Notes: generated by a model from the letters alone, not told the origin. DNA of 21,931 nt from JBBTSB01 sp964355775 (GCA_964355775.1 CAYHEP010000014.1:1-21931), one strand, 5' to 3'; counted from the stretch's first letter, positions 5,144 to 12,431 are shown. A program made the numbers and translations.

Positions 5144-6693
5144 GCTACGAAATCATAGAAAAACTTAAGAAAGACATCGCGGGGTATACGCACAAGGCGG
5201 GGTTTGAGGAGGTTGGGATGGTGGTGGAGACGGGGGATGGCATTGCCAAGGTCAGCGGACTTCCCAAATGTTTGAGTCAGGAACTGCTCGAAATAGAAAC
5301 GGCTTCTGGTAAAGTTTCGGGCGCGGCGTTTAACCTCGAAGAAAACTTTATCGGTGTTGTTGTCTTAGGTGACTCCGAATCCATCAAAGTCGGTGATCGT
5401 GTTCGTACTACCGGAAAAGTCCTTTCCATCAAAGTTGGCGATGAAATGATTGGCCGTGTGGTGGATCCGCTCGGAAAGCCCCTGGATGGTAAGGGAGTGA
5501 TTGGTGCCAAAAATGACTACCTCATCGAGCGCATTGCGCCATCTGTCGTAGAGCGCAAATCCGTCGACACGCCCGTGCACACCGGTATCAAAGTCATCGA
5601 TGCCATGATTCCCGTGGGCCGCGGTCAGCGCGAACTCATCATCGGTGATCGTCAAACCGGCAAAACCACGATCGCGATCGATACGATTTTAAATCAGAAA
5701 CAAGATCCGGGTCGAAGACAGATGGTTTGTATTTATGTCGCCATCGGTCAGAAAAACTCCAAGATCGCCCAGTTGGTGCGCAAGCTCGAAGATGCCGGTG
5801 CAATGGAGTATACCGTCGTCGTCTCCGCGCCTGCTTCCGTCGCGGCTCCGCTTCAATATCTCGCACCTTACGCCGGATGCGCGATCGGGGAATATTTTAT
5901 GGATCAAGGCAAAGATGCCCTGGTGATCTATGATGATTTGAGCAAGCACGCCAATGCATATCGTCAATTATCACTTCTCTTGCGCAGACCGCCAGGTCGT
6001 GAAGCATATCCGGGCGATGTGTTTTACTTGCACTCAAGACTTCTCGAGCGTGCGGCGAAGCTCGACGATGCTCATGGAGGCGGATCATTGACTGCATTGC
6101 CCATCATCGAAACCCAGCTGGGAGATATTTCCGCGTTCGTCCCGACCAATGTCATCTCCATTACTGACGGACAGATCTTCTTGGAATCAGATTTGTTTAA
6201 CCAAGGCGTACGTCCCGCTATCAATGCCGGTTTGTCAGTATCCCGCGTAGGTTCCGCCGCGCAGACCAAAGCCATGAAAAAAGTGGCCGGCAAGATCCGT
6301 CTTGAACTCGCGCAGTTTCGTGAACTACAGGCATTTGTGCAGTTTGCTTCCGACCTGGATGAAAACACTAAGCGTCAAATCCGCCGTGGACAGCTCATGG
6401 TAGAGATCCTCAAGCAGACCGATGGCGAGCCGTTGCCGTTTGAAAAAGAAGTTGTCATCATCTACGCGGCTATTAATGGATATTTTGATAGTATTGAGTT
6501 GTCAAAAATCAGAGAGACAGAAGCCAAGCTGCATGACTATATGTCCAAACTCCACTCCGCCATCCTCGAATCCATCGCCACGACCAACACCCTCGACGAA
6601 GCAAATGAAGCGAAACTGAAATCGGCGCTGGAAGCGTTTTCCGCCAGAGGCGGATCCGCCAGTCCGGAAGGCGGAAAGAGGGATCTGAAATAA
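5140..6693 (+). CDS. atpA: F1Fo ATP synthase subunit alpha
   Basis: This 517-aa subunit is full length. The Walker A loop is GDRQTGKT (169-176), preceded by KVIDAMIPVGRGQRELIIGD. The non-catalytic nucleotide site and the C-terminal helical domain (for example DLDENTKRQIRRGQ) are also typical. It overlaps atpH by four bases. The last residues (FSARGGSASPEGGKRDLK) come from a nested palindromic DNA repeat at 6638-6677 that has been read in frame, so the extreme C-terminus is probably a repeat-derived tail. Immediately after the stop codon lies a truncated copy of the atpG start, not the intact atpG gene. Confidence 0.98.
   Translation: MSYEIIEKLKKDIAGYTHKAGFEEVGMVVETGDGIAKVSGLPKCLSQELLEIETASGKVSGAAFNLEENFIGVVVLGDSESIKVGDRVRTTGKVLSIKVGDEMIGRVVDPLGKPLDGKGVIGAKNDYLIERIAPSVVERKSVDTPVHTGIKVIDAMIPVGRGQRELIIGDRQTGKTTIAIDTILNQKQDPGRRQMVCIYVAIGQKNSKIAQLVRKLEDAGAMEYTVVVSAPASVAAPLQYLAPYAGCAIGEYFMDQGKDALVIYDDLSKHANAYRQLSLLLRRPPGREAYPGDVFYLHSRLLERAAKLDDAHGGGSLTALPIIETQLGDISAFVPTNVISITDGQIFLESDLFNQGVRPAINAGLSVSRVGSAAQTKAMKKVAGKIRLELAQFRELQAFVQFASDLDENTKRQIRRGQLMVEILKQTDGEPLPFEKEVVIIYAAINGYFDSIELSKIRETEAKLHDYMSKLHSAILESIATTNTLDEANEAKLKSALEAFSARGGSASPEGGKRDLK
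6638..6677 (+). repeat. Nested palindromic repeat inside the 3' end of atpA
   Basis: Outer arms TTTCCGCC (6638-6645) and GGCGGAAA (6670-6677) enclose two self-complementary blocks, GGCGGATCCGCC (6649-6660) and TCCGGA (6663-6668). The repeat is translated as the Gly/Ser-rich tail of subunit alpha. Similar CCGCC/GGCGG palindromes are a common repeat type in Patescibacteria as I remember them; only one copy is seen here. Confidence 0.7.
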
Positions 6694-6774
6694 ATGGCAT
6701 CTCTCCAACAAATACAATCCAGACGCAAAGCAGTCAAAAATATGAGTCAGAATTTGCGCCTAGTACCGTCATAA
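6694..6774 (+). pseudogene. Truncated duplicate of the atpG 5' end
   Basis: The first 16 codons (6694-6741) encode MASLQQIQSRRKAVKN, identical to the start of the intact gamma subunit at 7993. Homology then stops and the frame runs on for ten unrelated codons to a TAA at 6772. Over the 48 shared bases there are five differences (TCT/TCC, CTC/CTA, CAA/CAG, AAA/AAG, AAT/AAC), all synonymous third-base changes. The position directly after atpA is where atpG normally begins, so this is likely the original start region, cut off when about 1.25 kb was inserted. It may still be translated as a 26-aa peptide because it directly follows the atpA stop. Confidence 0.88.
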
Positions 6775-6947
6775 AATAATACAAGCCGTCTAGATCCAAC
6801 GGGCGGCTAGGTAGCAGCACTGTCAGGGGCAACTCGCTATCGAAATGGTACTGGCCATAATCCAGACCTCTGACCACGGGAGATAGGAAACAGTTTTTGG
6901 ATCAAGCTGGTCTCCCGTGGGACATAAAAGATATTTGAAAAATAAGT
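6775..6947. other. Non-coding junction sequence with a long dyad
   Basis: No ORF or known RNA is recognised here. The main structure is a perfect 10-bp inverted repeat, CCACGGGAGA (6874-6883) and TCTCCCGTGG (6911-6920), with a 27-base loop and no T run. Weaker stems include GCCGTC/GGCGGC near 6784-6804. It is the left part of the insert between atpA and atpG and could hold an operator for HicB, an insertion-element end or a structured RNA. None of these can be decided from the sequence. Confidence 0.5.
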
Positions 6948-6953
6948 TATAAT
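6948..6953 (+). promoter_or_regulatory. -10 box upstream of hicB
   Basis: A consensus TATAAT lies 16 bases before the hicB ATG in an AT-rich stretch. No well-spaced -35 box is clear (TTGAAA at 6935 is too close), so activity may be weak or regulated. HicB proteins usually repress their own promoter. Confidence 0.5.
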
Positions 6954-6969
6954 ATGCTAGGATTTGCTC

Positions 6970-7236
6970 ATGAAAAAGAACTTAGTTAAAAAAGTTTATT
7001 CGTACTCTGTCTTTTATGAGTCTGCTGAAGAGGGAGGCTTTGTTGCTCGTGTGCCGGCACTGCCAGGGTGCCATACGCAAGGGGAGACGCTTGAGGAGGC
7101 CGAGAAAAACGCAAAAGAAGCCATTGAGCTATATATCGAAAGTCTTAGTGCTCACAATGAACCCATTCCGGAAGAGCGACGTTCATTTCATAGTAAAATA
7201 CAAATTCCAGTCGTGGTCAATTCCGCTCATGTATGA
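6970..7236 (+). CDS. hicB: HicB-family antitoxin
   Basis: The 88-aa protein has the degraded RNase H-like fold of HicB: YSVFYESAEEGGFVARVPALPGCHTQGET (12-40), then LEEAEKNAKEAIELYIESL (41-59). It neutralises HicA by direct binding. The C-terminal part (EERRSFHSKIQIPVV) contains no obvious helix-turn-helix, so autorepression may need a different surface. I took the ATG at 6970 rather than a TTG at 6964. The gene precedes hicA and overlaps it by four bases (ATGA), the less common order. It lies inside the ATP synthase operon, in the same direction. Confidence 0.92.
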   Translation: MKKNLVKKVYSYSVFYESAEEGGFVARVPALPGCHTQGETLEEAEKNAKEAIELYIESLSAHNEPIPEERRSFHSKIQIPVVVNSAHV

Positions 7237-7463
7237 GTATTATCCCCGCGCTTACTGCTACCAAGGTTATTCGGGCATTAAAGCGTGCCGGATTTGTTGA
7301 AGATCGTCAGAGAGGAAGTCATATGATCTTGATACACCCAACTACAAAAGCTCGCACGGTGGTCCCCGTTCATTCCGGCAAAACAATCAGCCGTTCGCTT
7401 CTCCATGATATTGTTGTTGTCGATGCGAAACTAACGATGGATAATTTTTTGAAATTATTATGA
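7233..7463 (+). CDS. hicA: HicA-family mRNA interferase toxin
   Basis: The 76-aa protein has the double-stranded RNA-binding-like fold of HicA, which cleaves mRNA independently of the ribosome. The N-terminal segment TATKVIRALKRAGFVEDRQRGSH leads to the catalytic His30 in GSHMILIHP, followed by the family block VPVHSGKTISRSLLHDI. All key positions look intact, so the toxin should be active. Four-base overlaps with both neighbours indicate translational coupling of hicB, hicA and the anchored protein that follows. A working toxin between atpA and atpG means any read-through of the ATP synthase message would also carry it. Confidence 0.93.
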   Translation: MSIIPALTATKVIRALKRAGFVEDRQRGSHMILIHPTTKARTVVPVHSGKTISRSLLHDIVVVDAKLTMDNFLKLL

Positions 7464-7990
7464 TGGAAAACTTGACGCCACAATCAAACCCTTCCCAAGC
7501 CCCCGGACCGAAGTGGTCGCATATTTTGATTCCGCTGGTTGTGTTGGTTTTACTTGTCATCGGTTATGGCGTTTTGGCAAAAAACAACAACTGGTGGCCA
7601 CATACTACGACCACAGGCATCAATACTTCAAACTGGATAAAAGATATGAACTCTGGTTTTGAGTTTACCTATCCATCCTCTTATCATTTATATCGCAGAA
7701 ATGATATTCCTGCCCTTGCTAATTATGACGTAGATAAAATTGAGAATCTTCCACAAAATGGGGTTGTGATCCAGATTTGGCATGGTGATGACAACTCTTT
7801 AGATACAAAAAACCTTACTCCGGTACACTTAGGTATCTTCCGCTACAGATTTGAAGTGGTTGAATATCCATATCAGGGTACTGTTGTTTATTATACAGGG
7901 AAACCTTATCGCCAGGTTACAGTTACTGGAGAAAACCACGATAAGCAAACTGTAGAAACAATTCTTTCTACATTTAAATTTATGGACTAA
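7460..7990 (+). CDS. Membrane-anchored extracytoplasmic protein, unknown
   Basis: The 176-aa protein has a short Pro/Ser/Gln-rich cytoplasmic start, one membrane helix (about 21-40, HILIPLVVLVLLVIGYGVLA) and an outer domain. The outer domain begins NSGFEFTYPSSYHLY and ends VTVTGENHDKQTVETILSTFKF. The FTYPSSY...ILSTFKF frame is typical of PsbP/lipoprotein-like small domains (a strand with YP, then a final helix with TFxF). A protein of similar build lies at 13063. It overlaps hicA by four bases and ends two bases before the intact atpG, so it appears to be the third gene of the insert. Function unknown; whether it belongs with HicBA functionally is not known. Confidence 0.7.
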   Translation: MMENLTPQSNPSQAPGPKWSHILIPLVVLVLLVIGYGVLAKNNNWWPHTTTTGINTSNWIKDMNSGFEFTYPSSYHLYRRNDIPALANYDVDKIENLPQNGVVIQIWHGDDNSLDTKNLTPVHLGIFRYRFEVVEYPYQGTVVYYTGKPYRQVTVTGENHDKQTVETILSTFKFMD

Positions 7991-7992
7991 CC

Positions 7993-8868
7993 ATGGCATC
8001 CCTACAGCAAATACAATCCAGACGCAAGGCAGTCAAAAACGTTGGCCAGATCACCAAGGCCATGGAGGTCGTTGCGGCGACGAAGATGCGCAAATCGCAA
8101 GAGAAGGCTTTGCAGTCTCGGCCGTATGCGTACAAGGCGTTGGAGCTACTTGATAGGATGCTTTTATATGCGCCTTTAAAATCTGACTTGGTCAAAGGCA
8201 GAGAAGTCAAGAAAACACTTATAGTCATTATGACATCTGACAGAGGATTGATCGGGTCTTTTAATACTCAAGTTTTGCGGGAAGCGGACAAGTTTGTCAC
8301 CAAAGATGACTTGGTCGTTACCATCGGGCGCAAAGCTACTATTTATGCAAATAAAAGGGGACTAACGAGCGTTCAAAGCTACGAAGGTTTTGGAGAATAT
8401 ATTTTGCCAAGCGAAATTGGCCCGCTGACAGATTTTATAGTAGAAGGATATAGAGAAGAGACGTGGGATCGGGTCGTGGTACTTTCCACGCATTTTCGCA
8501 CGACGCTCAAGCAGGATGTCATCAAGCGTGATATATTGCCGTTGGATCTGGAACGAGTTCGTGAGATTGCAAATACGATTGTGCCTGATTTTAAAAATAG
8601 TATAGATAAGGATGTCGAGTATATTTTTGAGCCTTCGCCCGAGGAAGTGCTTGATGCGCTCCTCCCGCATCTGGTGAGGATGGAGATGTACGATGTAGTG
8701 CTCGAGGCCAATGCCTCGGAACACTCCGCGCGCATGGTAGCCATGAAGACCGCAAGCGACAACGCCGTTGACCTTTCGCAAGTATTGACGCTAGAATACA
8801 ATAAAGTCCGCCAAGCAAACATTACCAGAGAAATTATAGAAATAACCAGCGCACAAAGCGCAAAATAA
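7993..8868 (+). CDS. atpG: F1Fo ATP synthase subunit gamma
   Basis: This 291-aa subunit is the central shaft. The N-terminal helix MASLQQIQSRRKAVKNVGQITKAMEVVAATKM and the C-terminal helix NAVDLSQVLTLEYNKVRQANITREIIEI, which pair in the shaft, are both intact. The central Rossmann-like domain (TLIVIMTSDRGLIGSFN) is also present. Its first 48 bases repeat, with synonymous changes only, at 6694-6741. No Shine-Dalgarno is seen. In its ancestral position it would have followed atpA directly; now it starts two bases after the anchored protein, so coupling to the insert's last gene probably replaces coupling to atpA. atpD starts four bases after it. Confidence 0.97.
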   Translation: MASLQQIQSRRKAVKNVGQITKAMEVVAATKMRKSQEKALQSRPYAYKALELLDRMLLYAPLKSDLVKGREVKKTLIVIMTSDRGLIGSFNTQVLREADKFVTKDDLVVTIGRKATIYANKRGLTSVQSYEGFGEYILPSEIGPLTDFIVEGYREETWDRVVVLSTHFRTTLKQDVIKRDILPLDLERVREIANTIVPDFKNSIDKDVEYIFEPSPEEVLDALLPHLVRMEMYDVVLEANASEHSARMVAMKTASDNAVDLSQVLTLEYNKVRQANITREIIEITSAQSAK

Positions 8869-8872
8869 AACT

Positions 8873-10231
8873 ATGAATACAGGCACAATCACACAAATCA
8901 TCGGACCCGTTATCGACGCAAAGTTTCCGGAGGATGCTATGCCGGCGCTTTACAATGCGCTTGAAGTGGATAGCAAAGAGGGGAAGCGGGTGTTTGAAGT
9001 AGCCAAGCACTTGGAGCCGGGGATCGTGCGTGCGATCGGTTTGACCTCGACCGACGGTCTGGCTCGTGGCGCCGAAGTGACTGATACGGGCAAGCCGATT
9101 TCGGTGCCGGTTGGTCCGCAGGTACTCGGCAAGATTTTTAATGTATTTGGCGACACGCTCAACGAAGATAAGCCAACCAAATTTGAGAAAAGATGGCCGA
9201 TTCACCGTGCCGCGCCATCGCTCGAAAACCAGTCTGACAAAGTGGAGCTCTTTCAGACCGGTATCAAGGTCATTGATCTACTCGCGCCATTTATCAAGGG
9301 CGGCAAGATTGGGCTTTTTGGTGGAGCCGGTGTAGGAAAGACAGTTTTGTTGAAGGAATTGATCCGCAACGTCGCTGAAGAATCCGGCGGTGCATCGGTT
9401 TTTGCCGGAGTCGGAGAGCGTACCCGTGAAGGAAATGATCTCTATGCCGAAATGGTGGAGGCAAATGTTATGGACAAAACTGCTATGGTGTTTGGTCAGA
9501 TGAACGAAGTTCCCGGAGCCCGCTTGCGCGTGGCACTTTCCGCGCTCACCATGGCTGAATATTTCCGCGATGAAGAACACAAAGACGTTTTGCTTTTTAT
9601 CGACAATATCTTCCGCTTTTCTCAAGCCGGCTCTGAAGTATCTACCTTGCTGGGTCGTGTGCCATCTGCTGTGGGATATCAGCCCACGCTGGCCACTGAA
9701 ATGGGACAACTCCAAGAGCGTATCACCAGCACCAAAGATGGCTCCATTACTTCCGTGCAAGCCATCTATGTGCCGGCCGATGACATCACTGATCCGGCAC
9801 CGGCAGCGACGTTTGCACACTTGGACTCCACGATCGTCTTGTCCCGCGCGCTGACCGAAATCGGTATCTATCCGGCCGTGGATCCGCTTTCTTCAAATTC
9901 GACCGCCCTTGACCCCAAGATCGTCGGTGAAGATCATTACGAGACGGCGCAGGCCGTCAAGCGCATCTTACAGCGCTACAAAGAGCTTCAAGACATTATC
10001 GCGATCCTGGGTATGGAAGAGCTGTCGGATGACGACAAGCGCACCGTCAACCGCGCCCGCCGTATCCAAAAATTCCTCTCCCAGCCGTTTTACGTCGCCG
10101 AAGTGTTTTCCAACATCCCCGGCCAGTACATGGCCCTTGAAAAAACCATTCAGGATTTTAAAGACATCATTTCGGGTAAGCATGACGACAAGCCCGAGGA
10201 GTTTTTTTACATGAAAGGGAGTTTGGCATAA
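8873..10231 (+). CDS. atpD: F1Fo ATP synthase subunit beta
   Basis: The catalytic subunit is complete at 452 aa. The Walker A loop is GGAGVGKT (150-157), the catalytic Glu lies in GERTREGND (181-189), and LLFIDNIFRF is Walker B. The C-terminal contact segment usually written DELSEED appears as MEELSDDDKRTVNRAR. The end QPFYVAEVFSNIPGQYM followed by DIISGKHDDKPEEFFYMKG is canonical. It starts four bases after atpG and is followed by an AT-only spacer before atpC. Confidence 0.98.
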   Translation: MNTGTITQIIGPVIDAKFPEDAMPALYNALEVDSKEGKRVFEVAKHLEPGIVRAIGLTSTDGLARGAEVTDTGKPISVPVGPQVLGKIFNVFGDTLNEDKPTKFEKRWPIHRAAPSLENQSDKVELFQTGIKVIDLLAPFIKGGKIGLFGGAGVGKTVLLKELIRNVAEESGGASVFAGVGERTREGNDLYAEMVEANVMDKTAMVFGQMNEVPGARLRVALSALTMAEYFRDEEHKDVLLFIDNIFRFSQAGSEVSTLLGRVPSAVGYQPTLATEMGQLQERITSTKDGSITSVQAIYVPADDITDPAPAATFAHLDSTIVLSRALTEIGIYPAVDPLSSNSTALDPKIVGEDHYETAQAVKRILQRYKELQDIIAILGMEELSDDDKRTVNRARRIQKFLSQPFYVAEVFSNIPGQYMALEKTIQDFKDIISGKHDDKPEEFFYMKGSLA

Positions 10232-10292
10232 AGGAATTTTAAATTACAAATTATAAATTTTAATTAAAATTTAAAACTTAAAATTTAAAATT
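10232..10292. repeat. AT-rich spacer with overlapping palindromes
   Basis: Almost only A and T after the first few bases, built of repeats of AAATTTTAA-like words (for example AAATTTTAATTAAAATTT, which is self-complementary). It separates atpD and atpC, which normally abut. It is possibly a degraded repeat insertion or a site of bending or RNA cleavage; no function is evident. Confidence 0.5.
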
Positions 10293-10532
10293 ATGAAACT
10301 CCAAGTAACGTCGTTAAAAGGCATAGAGTATGACGGAGATATAAAGTCTCTGAATATCAAGACGACCAGTGGCGAGATCACCATCCTTGATCATCATTTG
10401 CCGCTCGTGACCGTCCTGCAAAAAGGCACCGCGCACATCATCGATACCAAAGACAACAAAAAAGACATCGCCATCACCTCCGGCTTCCTCGAGGTCTCTC
10501 CCACCAACACCGTCAATGTGCTGATCGATTGA
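10293..10532 (+). CDS. atpC: F1Fo ATP synthase subunit epsilon, beta-sandwich domain only
   Basis: The 79-aa protein corresponds to the N-terminal beta sandwich of epsilon: it has SLNIKTTSGEITILDHHLPLVTVLQKGTAHI and ends AITSGFLEVSPTNTVNVLID, where the family sandwich ends (GGFxEVxxNxVTVL). The two C-terminal helices that inhibit ATP hydrolysis in many bacteria are absent; usual length is 130-140 aa. The stop codon is directly followed by a hairpin, so this is a real end, not a window artefact. It closes the ATP synthase operon. Confidence 0.93.
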   Translation: MKLQVTSLKGIEYDGDIKSLNIKTTSGEITILDHHLPLVTVLQKGTAHIIDTKDNKKDIAITSGFLEVSPTNTVNVLID

Positions 10533-10569
10533 GGTGTGAAACACCTCAATACTGGACAGAACACCTTTT
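10531..10569 (+). terminator. Possible terminator of the atp operon
   Basis: GAGGTGT (10531-10537) and ACACCTC (10541-10547) form a tight 7-bp hairpin that starts inside the atpC stop. A second ACACCT at 10560 is followed by TTTTT and could compete for the same left arm. Either arrangement would place an end near 10550-10569. The immediate hairpin lacks a T run, so this is only moderately supported. Confidence 0.45.
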
Positions 10570-10616
10570 TGGTGGTAATTTTACGTTGCCTAAACGGCAC
10601 GAATGGAGGTGAGGTC

Positions 10617-10733
10617 GTGCTCGTGCGTGTTTTCCATTTTCACGTGACAGGGCAGTGGGTTCTCGTGTACCCAGAGGGAGAGAGGGGGGGTACCGAGATC
10701 CTCACGGGCCCCTACCGAGGGGTCACCACGTAG
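10617..10733 (+). CDS. Small hypothetical protein, 38 aa
   Basis: A GTG start at 10617 is preceded by GGAGGT (10605-10610) with six bases of spacing. The peptide begins MLVRVFHFHVTGQWVLVYP and has a Gly/Arg/Thr-rich end. A beta-hairpin-like character is possible but I do not recognise it. The region is GC-rich compared with the flanking genes and has the strong SD that these lack. Earlier in-frame codons run back to an ATG at 10536, inside the terminator hairpin, which makes the GTG the more likely start. Coding status is moderate. Confidence 0.5.
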   Translation: MLVRVFHFHVTGQWVLVYPEGERGGTEILTGPYRGVTT

Positions 10734-10808
10734 TTCAACCAGCCGAGGTCGCCGTACTATGTGGCGAACCGGAAAATTGGGGACGAGCCGGCCGTCCCTA
10801 GCAATACT

Positions 10809-11552
10809 ATGCAAACACTCAAGACATTTTTCAAAAAAGAGATATTCGCTGAAGTGGTGATGCCGACCAAGCCATCATCAAAAGTGGTGATTATTTGCGA
10901 TGGTATGCCGAGCGTTCCGTCGAAACGGATGTTGCTGGAATTTTTTGCCAAGAAAGGTTACTGTGCCATCCATGTTCGCTATCGTGGTAGTTGGGAGAGC
11001 CATGGAAAATTTCTCGAAGTTTCTCCCGACCGAGACATTCTCGATGTGATTGATGAGTTGCCAAAGGGATTTACTGATCTTTGGACGAAGAAGAACTACA
11101 AACTCCACCCGAAGGAGACTATTTTATTGGGGACGAGCTTCGGCGGTCCTGCGGCGATCCTCGCGTCCCGCGATGCGCGCGTGACAAAAGTCATTGTCAT
11201 TGCTCCGGTCGTCGACTGGAAGCGCGACGGCAAGAAAGAGCGGATGAAAGATTTTATTCCGTTTATGCTCGAGGCTTACGGCATGGCATACCGGACAACA
11301 AAGAAAAACTGGAGCAAGCTCTTGAATGGTGGTTTTTATTCTCCGATGGCTCTCGTACAAACACTGGATGGATCAAAACTTTTCATACTGCATGCGAAAG
11401 ACGATGATATTGTACCGTTTCGACCAGTCGCGCAATTTGCGAAAAAGACCGGCGCGACATTTGTTGCTCTCAAAACAGGCGGACATCTCAGTAGTTCGAT
11501 GATCATGGAACCAAAGATATGGAAAACAATCTCAAGATTCTTGCGGTCATAG
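10809..11552 (+). CDS. Alpha/beta hydrolase (serine peptidase/esterase-like)
   Basis: The 247-aa enzyme has the alpha/beta-hydrolase order of motifs. After the first strand comes VVIICDGMPSVPSKR (26-40) near the oxyanion region, then the nucleophile elbow GTSFGG (Ser110), an acid at LHAKDDDIVPF (198-200) and His226 in KTGGHLSSS. This fits a Ser-Asp-His triad; the YRG/DRDILDVIDEL region resembles the prolyl oligopeptidase/dienelactone hydrolase type. There is no signal peptide, so it is probably cytoplasmic. I prefer the ATG at 10809; an in-frame GTG at 10761 would add 16 residues encoded across a hairpin (GGGACG/CGTCCC). Its last 34 bases overlap the next gene. Substrate unknown. Confidence 0.82.
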   Translation: MQTLKTFFKKEIFAEVVMPTKPSSKVVIICDGMPSVPSKRMLLEFFAKKGYCAIHVRYRGSWESHGKFLEVSPDRDILDVIDELPKGFTDLWTKKNYKLHPKETILLGTSFGGPAAILASRDARVTKVIVIAPVVDWKRDGKKERMKDFIPFMLEAYGMAYRTTKKNWSKLLNGGFYSPMALVQTLDGSKLFILHAKDDDIVPFRPVAQFAKKTGATFVALKTGGHLSSSMIMEPKIWKTISRFLRS

Positions 11553-12292
11553 GTATATTTTTGTTGGGTTTCTTGACCTCCGCAGTAATTTTTAATAAAG
11601 AACCACCAGTTTCGCCGGCTTTGATAGAGCCTCAAACTTCTTCAACGCTCATAGCATCGAGTTCACCACCGCCTGATCAGATTACGGTCAAACGCGTCAT
11701 AGACGGCGATACGATCGAGCTTTCAAATGGCGAAAAAGTGCGTTACGTTGGCATAGATACGCCCGAGAGCGTGGATCCGCGCAAGCCAGTGCAGTGCTTT
11801 GGAGTGGAGGCGTCAAAGCGGAACAAAGAGCTTGTTGAGGGTAAAGCCGTTCGCCTCGAAAAAGATATTTCTGACCGTGATCGCTATGGACGGCTGTTGC
11901 GTTTCGTATACATAGACAATGTTTTTATAAATCTTGAATTAGTGAAACAAGGCTACGCGCACGCCTATGACTATCCGCCGGATATTTCAAAGGCAGAATT
12001 GTTTCGACAAGCAGAGGCGGAGGCGCGCACAGCTGGACGTGGATTGTGGAGTGGCTGTCCTACATTGAGCGGTGAAACCGCTAAATCGGCAGAAGCGGTT
12101 TTACCGCTTGCGATTCCAGACTCCGCTTGCACGATCAAAGGCAATATCAGCTCATCAGGAGAAAAAATTTATCATTTGCTTGGATGTGGATCGTACACCA
12201 AGACTTCCATCGACACTGCACGCGGTGAGCGGTGGTTTTGTTCGGAGCAAGAAGCGCACGATGCGGGATGGCGCAAAGCCGGCAATTGTTGA
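11519..12292 (+). CDS. Membrane-anchored thermonuclease (SNase family) with C-terminal Cys domain
   Basis: The 257-aa protein has one N-terminal membrane helix (7-25), a Ser/Pro-rich linker, a staphylococcal-nuclease domain (about 54-180) and a further domain (203-257). The nuclease residues are intact: DGDT (62-65) for calcium, and Arg75, Glu83 and Arg125 matching Arg35, Glu43 and Arg87 of S. aureus nuclease. The C-terminal domain (CTIKGNISSSGEKIYH, then GERWFCSEQEAHDAGWRKAGNC) has four cysteines and is found behind SNase domains in other bacteria. Facing outward, it could degrade external DNA or RNA for nucleotide uptake, useful to a cell with few biosynthetic genes; that use is inference. 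It overlaps the hydrolase gene by 34 bases. Confidence 0.93.
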   Translation: MENNLKILAVIGIFLLGFLTSAVIFNKEPPVSPALIEPQTSSTLIASSSPPPDQITVKRVIDGDTIELSNGEKVRYVGIDTPESVDPRKPVQCFGVEASKRNKELVEGKAVRLEKDISDRDRYGRLLRFVYIDNVFINLELVKQGYAHAYDYPPDISKAELFRQAEAEARTAGRGLWSGCPTLSGETAKSAEAVLPLAIPDSACTIKGNISSSGEKIYHLLGCGSYTKTSIDTARGERWFCSEQEAHDAGWRKAGNC

Positions 12293-12301
12293 TATACGGG
12301 G

Positions 12302-12330
12302 TTGACTTGACACAAAACTAGGAGTAGTAT
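12302..12330 (+). promoter_or_regulatory. Promoter of the 169-aa orphan gene
   Basis: TTGACT (12302-12307), an ideal 17-base spacer and TAGTAT (12325-12330). A structured leader of about 95 bases follows before the ATG at 12432. Confidence 0.7.
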
Positions 12331-12353
12331 CCAAAACAACGAGACCTAAGGAC

Positions 12354-12397
12354 CCTCGTGTAGCGTTTTCGCCCACGCCAGCCACTGTTACACGAGG
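12354..12397 (+). promoter_or_regulatory. Hairpin in the leader of the 169-aa orphan gene
   Basis: CCTCGTGTA (12354-12362) pairs perfectly with TACACGAGG (12389-12397) around a 26-base loop that contains a small GCG-TTTT-CGC hairpin. The structure lies between a good promoter and a Shine-Dalgarno (GGGGAG), where a regulatory RNA element would be. No known riboswitch is recognised. Confidence 0.5.
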
Positions 12398-12431
12398 CTG
12401 GAAGATTAACTTTAGCTCGAAGGGGAGTATA

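Noticed and set aside
9278..9820. 180-aa ORF on the minus strand within atpD
   Set aside because: Shadow of a highly conserved coding region; other long minus-strand frames in atpF/atpH, atpG and the 16.1-16.7 kb region were rejected for the same reason.
10761..10808. Upstream GTG start for the alpha/beta hydrolase
   Set aside because: The added 16 residues are encoded across a GC-rich hairpin and look unlike an N-terminal strand; the ATG at 10809 fits the domain better.
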